Below, in pieces: positions 62,172 through 64,000 of a stretch of DNA of 64,000 nt. Each line of letters begins with the position of its first letter. Position 1 is the first letter of the stretch. Source of the DNA: Pachypanchax playfairii. Lineage: Eukaryota > Chordata > Actinopteri > Cyprinodontiformes > Aplocheilidae. A program made the position numbers and the translations under genes. The notes below the pieces were generated by a model. It was given only the letters and a program-made list of their open reading frames with translations. It did no database searches and had not been told where the DNA came from. The DNA is taken from contig SSNP01000008.1 in assembly GCA_006937955.1 (NCBI GenBank), positions 8,209,435 through 8,273,434 of the forward strand. Direction: 5' to 3'.

Positions 62172-62510
62172 ACACACACTGTTAGTGTGTGTGTGTACTG
62201 ATGAAGATACACAAGCTGAACAACATCCCACTAAAATACAACCAGTTCTTTTTACAACTGAACGTCATTCAGCTGAAATGTTTCGACTCGTGGCTGAGAT
62301 TTGTAACAGTCATATGAACAGATTATTATAACGTTTTACTACCACGTCTGCATCACGTTCCCAGTTGTAGCACAAAGTTTCACACTGTTTTAAAATGTTT
62401 TTGTGTGTGTGTGTGTTTATAAAACAGCAACAAAAGCCACTTTGAAACATTTTGTCTTGATTTCTGAGAAAAGGAGGTTTTTAGATTTTGAGATCTGAGA
62501 TGAATTTGAT

Positions 62511-63046
62511 TCAAGCTGCTCCTACATGAGGGATCTGAGGACCGAAGCCGTTACAGGGTCTGAGGAGGGGACCGTTCGAGCTCCGCCGCCTCTTCTTGAG
62601 TCTGCAGCTGGACACATGTTCCTTCACTCTCTTCTGAAGAGGAATCCACACGCGCTCAGTCCAGCGCTTGTGGAAAAGCTCCTGTCTCCTCAGCTCTGCC
62701 ACATCCTGCTGAGTCAGGAAGAGCTCCAGCTCCTTGGAGGAGAGGGATTTCAGCCAAAAGGGGGCGGAGTCAAACAGTTAGGTCTCCTAATAAACATTTT
62801 TAGTTGACATAGTCAGCACATGCACAAGTTACCTTCAGATATCCATGTTCTTTGTCCAGCAGAGGTCGGATCATTTCTTGCATCAGCTGATTTTCAGCTT
62901 TAATTTTCACCTGAACAGTAACAGTGTGACACATCTGTCCTGTCCGGATACAGTGAGTTTCATGTTAGTTAGTGTCCTACCTGCAGTCGTCCTGGGGAGG
63001 GATGAAGGATCAAACAAATGTGACATTTTGAATTGACTAGACATTT
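62511..63046 (-). CDS. FAM228-like protein, three 3' exons (partial)
   Basis: Three minus-strand pieces join in phase: 63046-62981 (…SPGRLQ), 62910-62833 (VKIKAENQLMQEMIRPLLDK then EHGYLK) and 62732-62511 (ELELFLTQQDVAELRRQELF then HKRWTERVWIPLQKRVKEHV, stop at 62513-62511). Splice sites are AG/GT, with good acceptors at 62911-62912 and 62733-62734. The pattern of a Lys/Glu-rich helix followed by LxHKRWTExVWxPLQ resembles vertebrate FAM228 proteins, whose genes lie next to ITSN2 in human, so position supports the call. FAM228 function is unknown. The N-terminal exons are not resolved, the 63046 boundary is tentative, and the C-terminal tail (after SSCRLKKRRR) does not match what I remember, so a frameshift or lineage change is possible. 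Confidence 0.5.
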
Positions 63047-63127
63047 CTGAAACAAACAATGTGGGCGGTCTCACGGTTTCAAGAGCATCTGGCTGCAGAC
63101 CTCCACTGTCAGGACCAGCTCTGCTGC

Positions 63128-63205
63128 CAGGACCGGAAGTTTATTCAAAGAATTTCAAATTAAAAGCGGACACGGAAGCACGGACCGGAAGTTTATTCAA
63201 AGCCT
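63128..63205. repeat. Twofold repeat with ETS-like sites, possible FAM228-like promoter
   Basis: GGACCGGAAGTTTATTCAAA occurs twice (about 63132 and 63183), followed by partly shared sequence (ATTTCAAA / CTTTCAAA). Each copy carries CCGGAAGT, a consensus ETS site. The pair lies about 100 bp upstream of the minus-strand FAM228-like exons. The promoter role is inferred. Confidence 0.4.
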
Positions 63206-63539
63206 TTCAAAATAAAACATACTGGAATCAGCCAGACCCATCTCGAATCTGCTGAAATTAGCCTTAAAAAGAAGCTGCATAACAACGTGATTACAGGGAA
63301 AATAAAAAAGACAAATGTCAAAAAGAGTCAATTTTAAACGAAGTTGAAATTACGAAGTTATAACGTCCCCTGTGTTTGAAATGTTTGCGTCAGCGTCCGC
63401 AGGAAATGCAATTTTTCTAGTTATTTGTTTCAAACGTGCTCCACGCAACTTAACCAATAAAAATTGTAGCAATGCTGTTCTCACTGCTGCATTCAGATCT
63501 AAACTATTTAATGATTTCAACAGAAGATCGGCTGCAACA

Positions 63540-64000
63540 GATTCAGCCATAGCAGCAAAAGCTTATTCCAAATACATCAAATGGCCAGTTCCACCGAAGG
63601 TCAAAGAAACTCATTTTAAAATCTGTCATAAAATTTACCCAGTAGCTGATTTTCTACACAAGCGATTTAAATTTGATCTGACCGGTTGTGTTTTTTGAGA
63701 TCATCCTGTAGAATCCTTGGAACATTTTTTTTTACTTGCCCTATTTCAAATAAATTTTGGAGTGACATCAGAGAATGGCTGTCTTTAAAAATAACAAACA
63801 TTCCTATTTTTGATATCAGCTGTTTTATATTACTTGAATGATCTTGACTACAAATTAACTGATGTAGTGAATATAGTTTTCTTGCTTGCTAAATATCATA
63901 TACATTGTTGTAAGTGGAGGAATTCGGCCCCATGCTTTAATCATTTTTTGAATGAATTTAAACTTTATTACTCCTCATTAAAATGCCTTAAATCTGACAA
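63540..64000 (+). pseudogene. L1-type LINE ORF2 C-terminal fragment
   Basis: Translation gives KWPVPPKVKETHFKICHKIY, DFLHKRFKFDL, then after a stop (TGA 63697-63699) ESLEHFFLLALFQ and, with further shifts, LLAKYHIHCCKW and FNEFKLYYSSLK-like pieces. This order is typical of the C terminus of fish L1/Tx1-like ORF2 after the reverse transcriptase, where mammalian L1 has a Cys/His motif. It is 5'-truncated and broken, and runs past the right edge. Confidence 0.65.

Overview
The window is a piece of a teleost fish nuclear genome. It has intron-rich vertebrate genes with GT-AG splice sites, dense CA/GT and ATCC/ATCT microsatellites, tRNA-derived SINEs, L2- and L1-type LINE fragments, and many short inverted-repeat DNA transposons of the kinds that fill fish introns. 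Runs of N (5411-5420, 49480, 50381) mark it as a draft assembly. There are no operons, phages or CRISPR arrays. I found no new multi-gene system; the most notable material is one unusual helicase residue, the isoform structure of an endocytic gene, an apparent assembly duplication over an exon, and a set of transposons that can be dated and bounded precisely.

Layout. (1) 2726-10694, minus strand: the first seven coding exons (162 codons) of nbas, an ER-Golgi tethering/NMD protein; the rest lies beyond the left edge. (2) 10695-10994: a 300 bp head-to-head promoter region shared with ddx1. (3) 10995-17451, plus strand: complete ddx1, 26 coding exons and 740 codons, an RNA helicase with a SPRY insert. 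The motif usually written DEAD reads DECD here. (4) about 17975-62171, plus strand: complete itsn2 (intersectin-2), one 5' UTR exon plus 37 coding exons, about 1665 residues: EH-EH-coiled coil-five SH3-DH-PH-C2. All splice phases close without a break. An alternative terminal exon at 54843 would give the short (no DH-PH-C2) form. (5) 62511-63046, minus strand: exons of a FAM228-like gene, tail-to-tail with itsn2. (6) about 63540-64000: the 3' part of a decayed L1-type LINE running off the right edge.

Introns. Most non-coding bulk is transposon-derived. At least six short element types are flanked by TTAA and start with AG (TIR starts AGACCCACTC, AGGCATACTATG, AGGTGGTATATG, AGGTTGAATATG, AGCGGCCCTTCC and AGCCATAGTGCG). 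There are also a PIF/Harbinger derivative with a perfect 19 bp TIR, a 950 bp element with an 8 bp target duplication, a tandem pair of CTACGTTTACATG elements, and nested insertions (SINE in MITE, MITE in MITE, MITEs in a telomere-like repeat). Long gene-free stretches not listed separately (roughly 2900-5260, 14000-15050, 23000-24000, 25130-26160, 46230-46980, 52390-53740, 56000-57600) are intronic and show only homopolymers, simple repeats or sequence I cannot classify.

Biology. nbas and ddx1 are housekeeping genes sharing a promoter. itsn2 is a scaffold linking clathrin endocytosis to Cdc42 activation. The genes are neighbours, not a pathway.
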